From G963668655 sp963668655 (GTDB lineage Bacteria > Myxococcota_A > SURF-8), in the NCBI GenBank assembly GCA_963668655.2, contig CAXXPQ010000002.1, positions 1 to 64,000 on the forward strand: a DNA stretch of 64,000 nucleotides. The letters run 5' to 3'. Under the pieces are notes generated by a model. That model saw nothing but the letters and a program-made list of their open reading frames with translations. It ran no database searches and was not told where the DNA came from. The position numbers and the translations under genes are program-made. Positions 18,901 to 28,117 of the stretch are shown here, piece by piece; within the stretch, counting starts at the first letter, position 1; every line of letters starts with the position of its first letter.

Positions 18901-21154
18901 ATAGACGACTTCCGCCAATCCCAGTGCTTCCAGACTACGGCGGCGCTGGGCCATGCTGGCGAATTCCTCATCCAGGAACCAGCGGACCTTGGTTTCCTCA
19001 TCCGCCGTGTCGCCGTGGGCCTTCCTGGGCAGGATGTCTTCGTCCATGGCGCGGTCTAGCAGGCGCTCCACAAGGCGTTCGAAGCGAATGGGTGAGCCCT
19101 GAGCATTCTCGTGAAGGAGCTGATACAGCAGGTGACGCATGACGCATACGGAAGCGCTTGCCTCGCTCCTCCATCCATCCAGCCTGGAAAGCGGCGTCCT
19201 GGCGGTTGTCGGCGAAGATCAGAAGCTTTCTGAGCTTTTCTTCCGGCATAGCCGATAGCATGCTCTGCGACAGAATCGTCACGTCACCCACGTCCCGGCT
19301 TCTGGCGGGAATAATGGTTCGGGTTCGTCGGAAGTCTTTGCCACCCCGGTCATAGGTGCCGCAGGCCGGGCACTGGCTCATGTGGCCTTCCCAGGTCAGA
19401 ACCAAAACTAGCGCCTTTTCGGCCAACGCGCCACAACCCAAGCACGGGCCACCATGACTGGCTTGGTGGATGGCACCACATTGACGGCACACCAGTTGTT
19501 CGGTGGCCGTTCTGTCAGCATCATCGAACTGCGTGTGGAGCACGTCGGTGAAGGTCAACCAGGCACTGTCGCCCTTGGGCTCTTCGTAAGGATCAGGAGT
19601 GCGCGTGACACGGTGGCCGGGACTGCCGTCCTCGGTGGCTTCCTCCGGGTCGGCGATCAGGCGAACGTAATGTTGCCCGCAGGCCCGGCAGAGTAATAGC
19701 GGGAATGGCGTGCCGTCGGCCTTTGTTTCCTCACCCTTGCCATCGACATGCAACTGCGGACCACCGGCTTCAAAGCTGATCTTGAGACCCTGATACCCTT
19801 GGATGAAGTAATGCAGCTTGGGCCTTAGCAGTGGCTCTTCATCCTGAAAGGCCAGCGCGCCGAGCGTCAGGTAAGCCAGCATCTCCTGGCGCAGAGTATC
19901 CCGTTCGACAGTCTGTCTACCTTTTCCCAGCCGGATCAAGCCCTGAACGGCATCATCAAAAAGGCGCGGGGTACGGAACCAGTCCGACAGCTCCCAGACC
20001 ACGCGATTGGATTCGAGCAGACGATACAGTCGGAGCGTGTTGGAATCGGCATCCGGGGCGCTCCACCCACACAATCGCTCGGCCAGGGCCAGCAGGGTGT
20101 CGGGAATGTCATCCACCGTGTCCTGCAAATGAGAAGCGCGGGCAGTATCGAGGATCGCCGTCAGGAGCGTTCCCATATCTTCCGGCAAGGGCGGCGTGTA
20201 AGGATCGTCCGGGCGGACGGGGTCGGCGTATTGCTCGGTGACGAGTTCCACCTTTTCTTTGTCCACCCCGAAGAGGCGGTGACAATAAGTTTGGATAGCG
20301 TTCACGCCGTCGATGGCCGAGTTCCGTTGGTCCGTAACCGTAGCCGAGGTGCCGATACAGATGACGTCGTCCGGTTCCTTGTTGGCGACGGCGCGCAGGC
20401 GGCGGATGAGGCAGGCCACTTCCGAGCCCAATGCGCCGGTGTAGGTATGCACTTCGTCGAAGACGAAGAATTGCAGGGGTGCCCCCCTCAGAAGTTCCAG
20501 GTCGCGGTCACGAAGGAGCATGTACTCAAGCATGGTGTAGTTGGTCAGGAGCAGATTCGGGCGGCGGCGGATGATCTCGTCGCGGGTGAAGCATTCCTCC
20601 CAGGGGATGATCCGTTCCGGGGCGCGCTTGCCGTCTCCTGCCATCTTGCGACGTTCGTCGGCGGTATATGGGCGCGGCTGGTCCAGGCGCTTGATGGTGT
20701 CGTCGGCCCGCTGGTCGGTCTCACCGGTATAGCGACCGAAGGTGATGCGCGTACCTGCCAGAAGAAGCCGCAGGCGCTCCAACTGGTCGTTGACCAGGGC
20801 GTTCACCGGATCGAGCTGGAAGTCCTCTACGTCGATGGCCGCCCGGAATGGGGCGGACAGGGCTGGTCCTTCAATCACCGAGGCCGAGGACCACTCCACG
20901 GCATGCAGGAAGGCGTCCAGGGCGCCAGGACTATCCCACTTCTCCCCGGGCTGAGGCAGGTCCGGGATCTCGATCTTGGAATACACCTGCGGATTGATCT
21001 CCCGCTCCCAGATCACCGAGAATGTGTCGCCAAGGCGGTCGTCGTCCATGCACTCCAGCGTGACCTTGCTGCTCTGGCTGTCTTTGTGCCCGCGCACGTC
21101 CTGGACGATGAAGAACCGATTCCGTATTTGTACGAGCTGACCCTGCTCGATCAT
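15919..21154 (-). pseudogene. DUF1998-type DEAD/DEAH helicase (DruE/YprA-like), 5' fusion and frameshift
   Basis: Starts at ATG 21154 behind AGGAG. Residues 1-117 resemble the N-terminus of SNF2-type helicases of DISARM (DrmD-like; APFRAAIDVEDFQLDPV). The frame then jumps, at about 20803, into a different helicase just at its motif Ia (NALVNDQLERLR), so the Walker A motif is missing. Later motifs are present: DEVH, GTSAT, FADNRQDAAFQAG, and after a frameshift ATPTLEMGVDIG and QRAGRAGRK. The Cys-rich DUF1998 region (CETACYRCIKHFRNQQHH) and a C-terminal nuclease-like tail (SIADYAYTEEKVLVFIDG) follow. The frameshift is a 7-bp tandem duplication at 19134-19147. Deleting one unit gives 1742 codons. 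Druantia DruE has this size class and fold, so DruE is the best guess. Without motif I the protein should not hydrolyse ATP. Confidence 0.75.
19134..19147 (-). repeat. 7-bp tandem duplication that shifts the helicase frame
   Basis: GACGCAT occurs twice in direct succession (19134-19140 and 19141-19147). With one copy the protein reads KRFRMRHLLYQLLHEN and continues to the end; with two it leaves the frame and soon stops. The unit length of 7 is not a multiple of 3, so gain or loss by slippage would switch the gene. Confidence 0.85.
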
Positions 21155-21175
21155 GAAGTCTCCTGATTGGTGCAA

Positions 21176-21541
21176 ATAGAAAGCGCTCGGCCATATAAGC
21201 CCGACGTGCGCAATATATTGAATACCTTAGTGATCTTAGCGCGTTACGTGACCTAAGGATAATACAGGGGGGCTCGGATGTGAAATTAATTCAGTAAAAT
21301 TATAGGGGTAGGATGTGTCGTATTCTGGCACATGCATGTTGAGGATGAAAAGTCTGTCTGCTGGTAAAAACAGCACTAGAACCGTTGCTTGAATTCGTCA
21401 CTAGCCTCCTTCAATTCCAGAATGACAGCACGGTATTTTTCTACAATTACAGGAAGATAGGATGATCCCGTAAATAGGAAAAATGATCGCTTGATTACTT
21501 GCTTCTACTCAATCAAAACTAGGTTTCCCAACTAGATTGGT
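21176..21541. other. Gap without a supported gene
   Basis: AT-rich relative to both neighbours. No convincing open frame, tRNA or terminator was seen. It separates the damaged helicase from the second tail-fibre cassette and may contain the helicase promoter. Confidence 0.5.
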
Positions 21542-23017
21542 TTACACCGCCACCCTCTGCCGCTTGTACTCAATCCGCAACCCGATGAAATGACAGGGAT
21601 TCGGCAACGGGTCCAGTTCACTCAGCCGGGCGACGGCGTAGTAGGTGAAGGCGACGATGCCGCCGTGGTAGACCATCTCCTGGTCGTTGGTGTCCAGTTC
21701 GATGCCCGCCGCCATGTTGCTGGTGGGACTGCCGAGCAAGCCAACGCTATCCTGCACCACCAAGTCGGCCCCCGGCACACTCGTGAAGGTAGATTTCCGG
21801 TAGACCTTGCAATTGACATTAGTTGGGTCCGGGTTGCCCGCCTCGTTGGTGAAGAAAAATTTCACCGTATGCAGCTTGGCCTTGTTGATGCCGGGAATGG
21901 GGATGGCCACTTCGTCCCCGTAGTGCTGCATATGCCACACCCCGTGGCTGTTGCTGAAATCACAATCGTCGCTGCGACCGGCCGCCGCCGGGACCGTGCG
22001 AATGAAAATGATGTCCTCGTCGAACTTCACGTTGTCTACGTCGTCGGCATCGAAGGTCACGTCCGACTGGAAGGTCACCGCACCGGAGAAGGTATCGCCC
22101 GCTTTGAGCACCCGCAGGTTCATGCCACCCACGAGCGTCGCCAATGCGGCTTGCATTTCGGATTGGGACAAGGAAAACGGCGAGCCGGAAACGGCCTGCG
22201 TCGAGATGCTTGATGCCGCGTGCGCGCCGGAGGCGTTGCCGATGTGGTTTGAAATCGAATCCGCATTGTTTTTGACCGTCTGATTGCTGCGCCCGGCCCC
22301 AGCGATTTCCTGCAGGGCCGCTTCGACATTGCCGCCGGAGTATCGATTGCCGGAGTCCTGGATTGGCACGCTACTCGCCGCATGAGGACCACTGGTATCG
22401 TTCAAATGGTTGGTGATCTGCTGCTGGAGGTTGTTGTCGCCAGACTGGCGGGTGCTGGCCTCCTGCGCGATGGCGTCGGCATTGGCTTTGACTGTCTCGG
22501 TAGTCCGACCGGTCCCGGCCAAATTCTCGATGGCTTCTGCATTGCCATAAACGGTTTCTGTCGTGCGATCCGGCCCGGCCAGTTCGGGAGCGGTTCCCAC
22601 CGGCGGCCCAACGTTGACAACTTCCGACCAGGTGATCTCGCCCGCGTTCATCCGGCATTTCGCCAGCAGAACGGCGTGATCCGGCAGGTCCGGGTAGTCC
22701 GGAGCGGCAGCGGGCGTGCCTTCCACCACCTGGAAATGCGCGGCGACATTCGGAACCGTGGGCAGGTACTCATGGATGCAGACTACCAGGTCGAGACGCG
22801 GATGCGTGGCTTCGCCCGGTGGAACCGATACCGAAACGGGACCGTCTTCCTCGATGCGCACCCCCTCCGGGGTCAACAGTACACCCGGATCGATGCTGCC
22901 ATCGGCATGGACAGTGAATCCAGCGTAAACGCCCGGCGGCAGAATGCTGACCAGTTTGCGGTTCAGATCCGCCGACGAGCGCGGCGAGCGGTAATCGTGA
23001 ATGCGGGATTGGGTCAT
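21542..23017 (-). CDS. Phage tail fibre protein, second copy
   Basis: 491 residues from ATG 23017, which has AGGAG seven bases upstream. The N-terminus (RIHDYRSPRSSADLNRKLV) is nearly identical to that of the fibre at 43653-45341 and would attach to the baseplate. The middle has repeats of about 70 residues built on GRTTETVKANADAIAQE and GRSNQTVKNNADSISNHIG, typical of trimeric fibre shafts. After FDADDVDNVKFDEDI the C-terminal 150 residues differ from the other fibre, apart from the last residues (YKRQRVAV), and probably form the receptor-binding tip. The protein is intact but its partner gene upstream is truncated, so it may no longer be expressed with a phage. Confidence 0.85.
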   Translation of the reverse strand: MTQSRIHDYRSPRSSADLNRKLVSILPPGVYAGFTVHADGSIDPGVLLTPEGVRIEEDGPVSVSVPPGEATHPRLDLVVCIHEYLPTVPNVAAHFQVVEGTPAAAPDYPDLPDHAVLLAKCRMNAGEITWSEVVNVGPPVGTAPELAGPDRTTETVYGNAEAIENLAGTGRTTETVKANADAIAQEASTRQSGDNNLQQQITNHLNDTSGPHAASSVPIQDSGNRYSGGNVEAALQEIAGAGRSNQTVKNNADSISNHIGNASGAHAASSISTQAVSGSPFSLSQSEMQAALATLVGGMNLRVLKAGDTFSGAVTFQSDVTFDADDVDNVKFDEDIIFIRTVPAAAGRSDDCDFSNSHGVWHMQHYGDEVAIPIPGINKAKLHTVKFFFTNEAGNPDPTNVNCKVYRKSTFTSVPGADLVVQDSVGLLGSPTSNMAAGIELDTNDQEMVYHGGIVAFTYYAVARLSELDPLPNPCHFIGLRIEYKRQRVAV

Positions 23018-23027
23018 GATGCAGCTC

Positions 23028-23480
23028 CTATTCGAAGATCCAGTCGTCGTACAGCCCCTCATCGAGGTCGCCGCCATCGTCCCAGGTGCCCATGACGATG
23101 GTGGTGTCGACGAGCGGCAGCGTGTGCGCCGGTTTCAGTTGCTTGATGGTGTCATAAAAGACTCGCTGGTCGGCGACGACGCCGTCCCAGGCGAGGATGT
23201 GAACCAGAAAGCGCGACCAGGTGGGCGTTCCCTTATAGGGTTCCATCACCTCGACGCTGTAGCCGAGTCGGGCCAGCCCTTCGGTCATGCCTGGAATGGT
23301 GCCGCCTTTGCGTTTGATGGTGTGGGCCGCCAGCACGCGGGCGCGCAGGGACTCGTCCGACTCGCCCATACCGCGAAAAACCTGCCGCTGCCGGGCCAGC
23401 AGGTCAAGGTACTCGCCGGATGCCGTAGCCGCGAGCAACTCAGGAACAATGGAAATGAGAGTTTCTCTGGTCCCCTTCAC
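23028..23480 (-). pseudogene. Tail protein I (baseplate wedge tip), second copy, 5'-truncated
   Basis: The readable 150 residues match the C-terminal three quarters of the intact homologue at 45351-45935 (ATASGEYLDLLARQRQVFRG, RRKGGTIPGMTEGL-type region, MGTWDDGG). Similarity begins at RETLISIVPELLAATA; the first 50 or so residues are missing, replaced by unrelated sequence that leads into the integrase-core transposon. P2 gpI-like proteins join baseplate and fibres. The stop is 11 bases before the fibre start, as in the intact cassette. Confidence 0.82.
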
Positions 23481-23990
23481 GAACGCTTTTTATAGCTGAA
23501 TCAGTCTCGGCGATGTGGGCGGCCCAAAGCCCTGGTTAACGTGAATGTAGAGTCTTTTCAAAGGATGGCTTTCGAGAGAGGCCGGGAAGTCAGGTCATTC
23601 CGGGCGATTGACGCGAAACTCTCTGTTCATGAATCGGTTGAAGCGCGACCGGGCCTAACCGGATATGAGCCGGTTGTGGTCCGGCGTGGTGGGCGTTCAC
23701 GGGCATACCGTCTCATAATCAGGTGGACATCCGCTCGGAAAGGTCGATTTCCATAAAGCGCTTCAAGAAAACCTCGCCCTGGGGTCGAGCAAGCCGGAAG
23801 CCGCGTGGTTCGCCCGGCCCGAGGCCCACACCAAGACGACTGGTCGCCGGAGAACTGGGGGCGGCAGGCCTCTTCCTGTCCCTTGGATCGCCTTCTGGCC
23901 AAGCGAAAGCCACCCCGAGGGCGCACCGAGTCCTGTCCCCGCCTTGCCGTCCGGGTAGTGGTTTTCGCCTCGGTTCTCATTCTTGATCCT
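23481..23990. other. Non-coding stretch between truncated tail gene and transposon
   Basis: No gene is supported. The part from 23751 begins with the motif shared with the first transposon copy (CATAAAGCGCTT at 23752-23763) and ends at the transposase stop. Between these points the two copies do not align well by eye. Confidence 0.45.
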
Positions 23991-25163
23991 TCAGGCGGCT
24001 TTCTTCTCGTCAGTCTCAACCTGGTAACCGTTCAGCATGCCGCCAGCAAACTCGATCCGCCGTAGCTTTCGGTCCTTGTAGTCCGCCAGGCGCACGACAT
24101 CGGCCTTCCGGCGGCCCGAAGCATACTCGGTGGGAGTCATCCCGTCCAGCGCCTCGTGGGCCCGATGTTCGTTGAACCAGACACGGTAGTCGTCCAGCAG
24201 CCGTTGCAAGTCCTCGCCGGTCTCCGGGCGGATGTGGCGCAGCAGTTCCATCAGTACGGATTGAAGTGCCCGCTCCGCGTAGCAGTTCATTGTCGGGTAA
24301 CGCGGCGGGCTTTTCAGTTCCTTGATGTCCGTAACTGCGCACAGCCGCATGATCTGGCCCTTGAAGAGTGGATCGCGGTCGTGGATCAGCTTCTGTGGAC
24401 GGCGTTTGAACTGGCGAAAAATCTCAATGATCCGCCAGGCCACCCAGTTGGTCGATAATCCTGCCCGGCCCTCATGAGCAGTCAGCTCCAGGATTTCCTT
24501 CGTGAAGGTGTCCACAACGATCAGCACCGCGAACTCGGTCCCCTTGCGGAGCTGGGTGAAGAAGAAGTCCATTGCCCAGACCTCGTCCTTGAAGGTTCCG
24601 GCCCACTTCTCCCACTTATGCCGCCGGTCGTCGGTCGGATCGAGTCCATTGTCCTTCAGAATTTGGTAGACCGTGTACTGCGAGACCTTGATCCCCATGC
24701 GGGCGAGGGTTTCAACGATCTTGGGCGCTCCCCAGCGCGGGTTCTCCTTCTTGAGCTTGATGACCCACTCTACAATTTTCGGATCGACTGGCGGGCGGCC
24801 GCCGGTTCTTTTGGGTTTTGCAAAGGGATGTCGAAAGCGCGTCACCCACTTCTTGATCGTTGCCGGGCTTGATCCGAGGAAGTAGTCTTGGAAGAGCTTG
24901 TTCCCCCGCGTCAACAGGTAGGCGAAGACCTGGGCCGAGCGCGTCCGGAATGACAGCGGCTTCCGCTTGTCCTGCGCGCGGTGCAGTTCCTTGCGAAGAG
25001 CCTCGTTGACGGCCTTCAGGGCGAGGTTCTCTGTATAGAGGCGGCGCAACTCACTGGGGTGCGGGGAGTGACCAATTTTGGTCAAAGCGTCCACGGCCAG
25101 CAAGAGCGGCCAGTACAGACAAAGTCGGAACAAGAGCATCACGGCACAACCCTTTATATACAT
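23751..25163 (-). mobile_element. Integrase-core (rve) transposon, second copy
   Basis: It comprises an intact transposase and a 3' flank that begins with a motif shared with the first copy. Exact ends are not determined; no inverted repeats were recognised. Its insertion or a linked deletion removed the start of the tail-protein-I copy at 23028-23480. Confidence 0.55.
23991..25139 (-). CDS. Integrase-core (rve) DDE transposase, intact
   Basis: 382 residues from ATG 25139. N-terminal helices (HPSELRRLYTENLALKAVNE), a helix-turn-helix with the linker typical of IS481/IS3-like integrases (GSSPATIKKWVTRFRHPFAKPK, KIVETLARMGIKVSQYTVYQ), then the integrase core with Asp in VWAMDFFFTQ, an HDRDPLFKG segment and Glu in MNCYAERALQSVLMELL. 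The C-terminal HEALDGMTPTEYASG motif is as in related transposases. It is the undamaged relative of the gene at 9640-11655, and the N-terminal fragment at 26003-26199 is a third. Confidence 0.88.
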   Translation of the reverse strand: MLLFRLCLYWPLLLAVDALTKIGHSPHPSELRRLYTENLALKAVNEALRKELHRAQDKRKPLSFRTRSAQVFAYLLTRGNKLFQDYFLGSSPATIKKWVTRFRHPFAKPKRTGGRPPVDPKIVEWVIKLKKENPRWGAPKIVETLARMGIKVSQYTVYQILKDNGLDPTDDRRHKWEKWAGTFKDEVWAMDFFFTQLRKGTEFAVLIVVDTFTKEILELTAHEGRAGLSTNWVAWRIIEIFRQFKRRPQKLIHDRDPLFKGQIMRLCAVTDIKELKSPPRYPTMNCYAERALQSVLMELLRHIRPETGEDLQRLLDDYRVWFNEHRAHEALDGMTPTEYASGRRKADVVRLADYKDRKLRRIEFAGGMLNGYQVETDEKKAA

Positions 25164-25327
25164 CGGCTCACATGACAGATCGGTTTCAAGACCGCGAGAC
25201 TACAACATGGGATGCACCGGAAGCAAGAAATCAGAAAGCTTTTCAATTATCTAGCTGTGTGCCACGATCTATGGCAGAATACATGAGTGTGCCTGCGCCG
25301 GGAATTGGAAATGGAAGGATCGCCCAG

Positions 25328-25849
25328 ATGGATGACTTCCCAGATATCGAGACCGCGCGACTGGTTCTGCGCGTCCTGACTTTAGGTGACGCCCCGGCCG
25401 TGCAACACCATTTCGCCGACGAAGATGTAATCGAATTCATGGACATCAAGGCGTGCGCCAGCTTGGAGGACGCGAAGGAAATCATTCTCTTCCACGCGAA
25501 TGATTCCGGGTGTCGCTGGGGGGTGTTTGACAAGGTCACCGGGTGTCTGATAGGGACATGCGGCTATCATTGCTGGGTCCAGGAACCTCAGGCGCAGGCG
25601 GAGATGGGCTTCGATCTGGGTAAAACCCATTGGGGAAAAGGGCTGATGCGAGAGGCTCTCCAGACAATCATCCGGTTTGGATTTTCTACCATGCGCTTAC
25701 AGCGGATCGTGGCGGATGTACACCCGGAGAATGAGCGATCCATTCGCCTGATGAGAAAGCTGTGTTTCAATCAGGAGTCCGACAAACGGGATGGGTTTAT
25801 CCGGTTCAATCTCGTGCAAAAAGACTGGGAAACATCCAGAGCACCCTAA
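25328..25849 (+). CDS. GNAT-family N-acetyltransferase, RimJ/RimL-like
   Basis: 173 residues from ATG 25328, which has GGAAGG nine bases upstream; an earlier in-frame ATG (25271) is possible but would add a tail unlike the family. ETARLVLRVLTLGDAP opens the fold, GFDLGKTHWGKGLMREAL forms the acetyl-CoA pyrophosphate-binding loop and following helix, and VHPENERSIRLMRKLCF is the usual C-terminal motif. Members acetylate N-terminal amino groups of proteins or small molecules; the substrate cannot be read here. It stands alone on the plus strand between two transposon copies and is probably a passenger. Confidence 0.85.
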   Translation: MDDFPDIETARLVLRVLTLGDAPAVQHHFADEDVIEFMDIKACASLEDAKEIILFHANDSGCRWGVFDKVTGCLIGTCGYHCWVQEPQAQAEMGFDLGKTHWGKGLMREALQTIIRFGFSTMRLQRIVADVHPENERSIRLMRKLCFNQESDKRDGFIRFNLVQKDWETSRAP

Positions 25850-26002
25850 TATGGTTGCTGGAGCGCCTGAAGGGTAAAACCGTCCAGGAACTCAAAACAA
25901 TTGGCACTGGAACGATACTCGGCCATGATGGGGCAACTCGTGCGAGAAAATTCCTGTGTTCGTCAATGAATGCGTTCTCGACGTGCCTGGGAGATACTCA
26001 TC

Positions 26003-26199
26003 TCGAACGACAGCGGCTTCCGCTTGTCCTGGGCGCGGTGCAGTTCCTTGCGGAGCGCTTCGTTGACGGCCTTCAGCGCCAAGTTCTCGGTATACAGGCG
26101 ACGCAGTTCACTGGGGTGGGGTGTACGGCCTATCTTGGTCAGTGCATCGACGACCAGCAGGAGCGGCCAGTGGACGAGGAGTTGTGCGAATCGAAGCAT
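26003..26199 (-). pseudogene. N-terminal fragment of an integrase-core transposase, third copy
   Basis: From ATG 26199 about 65 residues match the start of the intact transposase (LLLVVDALTKIGRTPHPSEL ... KELHRAQDKRKPLSF), then similarity ends abruptly. The remaining 83% of the gene is missing. The stretch 25850-26002 beside it shows no gene I can support. Confidence 0.8.
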
Positions 26200-26265
26200 G
26201 AGAATCTTTTTTCCTTGCGAGCAGTACGACCAACAATTCAGAAGGCGAGGCTCCATAGAGCTGGC

Positions 26266-26688
26266 TCAAATGACTGGGGGTGCCGCGAGGGCATTTCGGA
26301 TTCTGCGAATGCATCGACCAGGATTCTTTGCAAGCTGGCATTCCCATATTCGCACCACCTTCCAGCCTTTTCCTTTCAGTTCGGCATTTACCTTTTTATC
26401 ACGAGTTTTGTTCCCACTAAGCTTTTTCAGCCAGAATTCAGCGTTGGTGTCCGGCATTTTGCAATGCCGTGGGCACCCGTGCCAAAAGCATCCATCCACG
26501 AAGACAGCGACTTTTTCCTTTTTGAAGGCAAAATCCGGCTTTCCTGGCAGAGAAAGATGCCGCCGCCAGCCAGTGATTTTATTCTGCTTAAATAACTCCA
26601 TCAATCGCAGTTCAGTGGCCTTGTTGTCGCGGGATCGAATGCGCGACATTACCTCTGAGCGCTTGGCTTTATCGAAAACATCGGCCAT
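26266..26688 (-). CDS. vsr: Vsr very-short-patch-repair endonuclease
   Basis: 140 residues, the usual Vsr length. It shows the family pattern: RSEVMSRIRSRDNKATELRL at the N-terminus, the catalytic Asp in GKPDFAF, the Zn-linked FVDGCFWHGCPRHC, and FWLKKLSGNKTRD. Vsr nicks beside T:G mismatches that arise when 5-methylcytosine deaminates, so it offsets the mutagenic cost of a cytosine methylase. It lies on the same strand as the C5 methylase at 30269-31450, 88 bases after the receiver-domain gene, which suggests a four-gene unit. Confidence 0.95.
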   Translation of the reverse strand: MADVFDKAKRSEVMSRIRSRDNKATELRLMELFKQNKITGWRRHLSLPGKPDFAFKKEKVAVFVDGCFWHGCPRHCKMPDTNAEFWLKKLSGNKTRDKKVNAELKGKGWKVVRIWECQLAKNPGRCIRRIRNALAAPPVI

Positions 26689-26776
26689 GATCGCATATCA
26701 ATTTCGTTGTATTATAGTTGGGCGCTGCGGTAATGGGGCAGGTGCATAATAACATCTCTATTGGTGTAGCAATATG

Positions 26777-28117
26777 TCACCGTATTGATGTATATCCCAT
26801 TCGCCCTGTGTGAGCAGCAAGCCACGCTTGAATGTCGTTTAGCACCGCACTGCGAAGTCGAAAACCTGATTTGTAGGAATTGGTAATGTTTGGTGTTCCA
26901 CATAAAAAACGCGCATTCAAGACAATATACCATACACCCTCCAGACCATCAATTTGAATGCCATCCAGATTTTTCACATACATATTTTTCCCAGAATTTA
27001 TTTGAAGATGTTTAATCTGTGTGGAAGGCACAAGGACTCCACCGACAAAACGTGGACATGGCCGTTTGCCTTGTGCGAAGTCACATGATGGAGAAACCTC
27101 GATGACTATTGTCTTGCAGTTGCCGAGCAAATCACACATTTTGCCTTGATTCTGAGCTTTCCCCAAATCACTGTTGATGCTTTTTAGGATTTCAGCAAGG
27201 TCCAGTCCGAGCTTTTTCACAGGACACCGTGCTCCAGGAGACCTCTCGGCAATAAATACTGTGCCCGGCTCAAGAGATCGACTTGATGATGAGGTCTGAG
27301 AGGTTAATAATGCACTATTTATGCGTGCTTTCTGGTCGGGGGTAAGGCCATTTCCGCTACGTCCGAATGATCGGTATCGAGTCAATAAAGCTTGGCGATG
27401 AGGTCTTGGCACCAAGCTCAATAAATCTTGTTGCTCTAATTGGTCAAAATGAACTGCCGAAAGACCATCAAACAAGTGCCATACGGCGGAATCCTCTTTT
27501 ACAATAGTAGAACCAGCTGATGCTTGACATATTGCCGCGTGGGCATTGAGTAAGCCATCTGCCGGGTTGTTAGTGTCCCCGGAGATGCCGAGAAGATGCT
27601 CAGAGGTGGTACTCGCTGCATTGTGGATGGCCTGCTCCCAACACCAAAGCAGTTTCTCACCATGCAAATCCTTGAGTTCCTTTTCGATATAGGATTGCAA
27701 TTTCTTTAACGAAGACCCATCGTTAACAAAATGGATTTTTTCTGAAATACGCTTCACGAATAATGGCTTCAGTTCAGGAAGCTGTTCGCCGAGAAACTGG
27801 TTAAATGTATCTGCGTCATGTTCGAGCTTGGCCCAAAGCACAATTCCCAATTCATGAGAACGGGCGGGTATAACTCTGGCGAGTACCGCGAGTGTCTGAG
27901 GTATAAAATGCCTCGGCTCGGCGTTTGGAATGCTTGTCAATCTGAGGTCCAGAAAAACCAAACGTATACCTTCGACGGGTTTCCGAGGGAGATCTTTAGC
28001 ATCGCCATTGAAGTATAAGGAGCCTATGCCCAATTGACTTAAGGCTCTCACTAGCGGCAATGCCTCATTGGGATCGTCATCGATCACCACCACGCGTGCA
28101 GTCTGAAGACCATTCAT
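26777..28117 (-). CDS. Receiver-domain protein paired with a GHKL kinase-like ATPase
   Basis: 446 residues. The first 110 form a response-receiver fold: acidic cluster DDD at 13-15, putative phosphoacceptor Asp57 in VFLDLRL, and a hydrophobic strand ending in Lys97 (IVLWAKL) where the conserved Lys is expected. The remaining 330 residues contain no DNA-binding motif that I recognise and may be the effector; a conserved-looking segment is IEVSPSCDFAQGKRPCPRFV. The start overlaps the stop of the kinase gene by ATGA, so the two proteins are translationally coupled. This fits a phosphorelay-like pair rather than a normal transcriptional response regulator. Confidence 0.75.
   Translation of the reverse strand: MNGLQTARVVVIDDDPNEALPLVRALSQLGIGSLYFNGDAKDLPRKPVEGIRLVFLDLRLTSIPNAEPRHFIPQTLAVLARVIPARSHELGIVLWAKLEHDADTFNQFLGEQLPELKPLFVKRISEKIHFVNDGSSLKKLQSYIEKELKDLHGEKLLWCWEQAIHNAASTTSEHLLGISGDTNNPADGLLNAHAAICQASAGSTIVKEDSAVWHLFDGLSAVHFDQLEQQDLLSLVPRPHRQALLTRYRSFGRSGNGLTPDQKARINSALLTSQTSSSSRSLEPGTVFIAERSPGARCPVKKLGLDLAEILKSINSDLGKAQNQGKMCDLLGNCKTIVIEVSPSCDFAQGKRPCPRFVGGVLVPSTQIKHLQINSGKNMYVKNLDGIQIDGLEGVWYIVLNARFLCGTPNITNSYKSGFRLRSAVLNDIQAWLAAHTGRMGYTSIR

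Noticed and set aside
20129..21166. Plus-strand frame opposite the helicase N-terminus
   Set aside because: It overlaps the helicase motifs on the other strand and has no ribosome-binding site or recognisable domain.
25762..26595. 277-codon plus-strand frame over the truncated transposase and vsr region
   Set aside because: It runs antisense to vsr and to the transposase fragment and has no domain.
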